Shown in pieces: positions 12,091 to 12,504 of a DNA stretch of 12,504 nt. The notes below the pieces were generated by a model. That model searched no databases, was not told where the DNA came from, and saw only the letters and a program-made list of their open reading frames with translations. How positions within the stretch are numbered: the stretch's first letter is position 1; the number at the start of each line of letters is the position of its first letter. The translations under genes and the position numbers were made by a program. Location of the stretch: NCBI GenBank assembly GCA_031257955.1, contig JAIRNQ010000230.1, forward strand, positions 1 through 12,504, read 5' to 3'. The stretch comes from Deltaproteobacteria bacterium. GTDB lineage: Bacteria; Desulfobacterota; Desulfarculia; Adiutricales; Adiutricaceae.

Positions 12091-12504
12091 GTGGTCGGGG
12101 CGGGCTGACTGGGGAGAGTGGGCCGGTTGGCTGGGATAGGGGTTTATCGAATTTTGTCACGGTTACGGCGGCCAAGGCGGCGTTGTGTCCCGTGGGATCG
12201 AAACCAAGCCAAATAGGCCAGGCCGTGGAGAGGTTTGAGGGATGGTTAGTAAGGCCCACTCCCGCCGTTAAAGGGACGTAGGGGTTAAGGTCAGTGGGTA
12301 AAGGGGGCCAAGCCTTGGCCAAGCTTGGGGCTTCGAAGGCGGTCGGAGGGGGATACTGGCCGAAGGGGGAGGGGACCCTGGCCGCCTGGATTGGCCAAGG
12401 TGGGCCAAATCGGTCCCAGCTCGTCGTACAGGCATGGTTTACGTTTCCGGGTGGAAAGATAGCCGGAAAATCCAAAGACGCGCTGGCGGGGCCTGTGAGC
12501 CCGT

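Larger units (their letters stand above)
11593..12504 (+). other. Gene-free region after the long repeats
   Basis: I find no gene I can support in this stretch. Frames are open on both strands, the longest on the minus strand from the right edge to about 11768, but the predicted products are Pro/Trp-rich, match nothing I know, and lack ribosome-binding sites. The openness fits GC-rich composition. The region holds a faint echo of the long repeat (near 11838-12043) and two perfect palindromes. The window ends inside it. Confidence 0.6.

Noticed and set aside
11768..12504. Long minus-strand open frame running off the right edge (more than 230 codons)
   Set aside because: It has no ribosome-binding site, a TTG start, a Pro/Trp-rich product with no recognisable motif, and it runs through the repeat echo and the 9-bp palindrome. 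The openness is explained by few stop-forming triplets. A homology search would settle it; a hit to a conserved family would reinstate it.
10480..12504. Insertion sequence or transposon
   Set aside because: No transposase-like frame, no terminal inverted repeats and no target duplication were visible around the repeat units.

Overview
The window is GC-rich bacterial DNA over roughly its first 9.2 kb, then changes character at a tRNA-Lys gene. The sequence does not fix the phylum. A YtfR/YtfT/YjfF-type sugar ABC transporter, an AraA/AraD pair and an unusual FGGY kinase suggest a heterotrophic, probably Gram-negative, bacterium that uses pentoses. No sugar-binding protein and no regulator lie inside the window; both may lie upstream of base 1.

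Bases 1-7334 are one plus-strand L-arabinose unit: the 3' part of the transporter ATPase gene, two permeases, an FGGY sugar kinase probably standing in for AraB, L-arabinose isomerase (araA) and L-ribulose-5-phosphate 4-epimerase (araD). The sugar would be imported, isomerised to L-ribulose, phosphorylated and epimerised to D-xylulose 5-phosphate. The permease genes overlap by four bases. Every other gap holds one or two GC-rich stem-loops without a T-run, which suggests mRNA processing or differential stability rather than termination. The kinase looks unusually short.

Bases 7335-9250 hold an 18-bp GC-rich minisatellite, then a UraA/xanthine-type (NCS2) nucleobase permease with a TTG start, a strong Shine-Dalgarno and a repetitive hydrophilic C-terminal tail made of 16-residue repeats.

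Bases 9258-9512 hold a complete tRNA-Lys(CUU) gene with a near-consensus promoter and a terminator. Just beyond it, composition becomes AT-richer: an AbiEi-type antitoxin gene with its own promoter is followed by only about 16 recognisable codons of its AbiEii toxin partner, then a terminator. This is a decayed type IV toxin-antitoxin locus, probably acquired horizontally next to the tRNA.

Bases 10480-12504 hold no gene I can support. They contain a hierarchical repeat: two tandem copies of a unit of about 545 bp, each beginning with three 75-bp monomers and containing an identical 47-bp block. Several hairpins are kept between copies, some through wobble or compensatory changes, so this is the best candidate for an undescribed element, possibly a structured RNA. 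A faint third echo and further palindromes follow up to the window edge.
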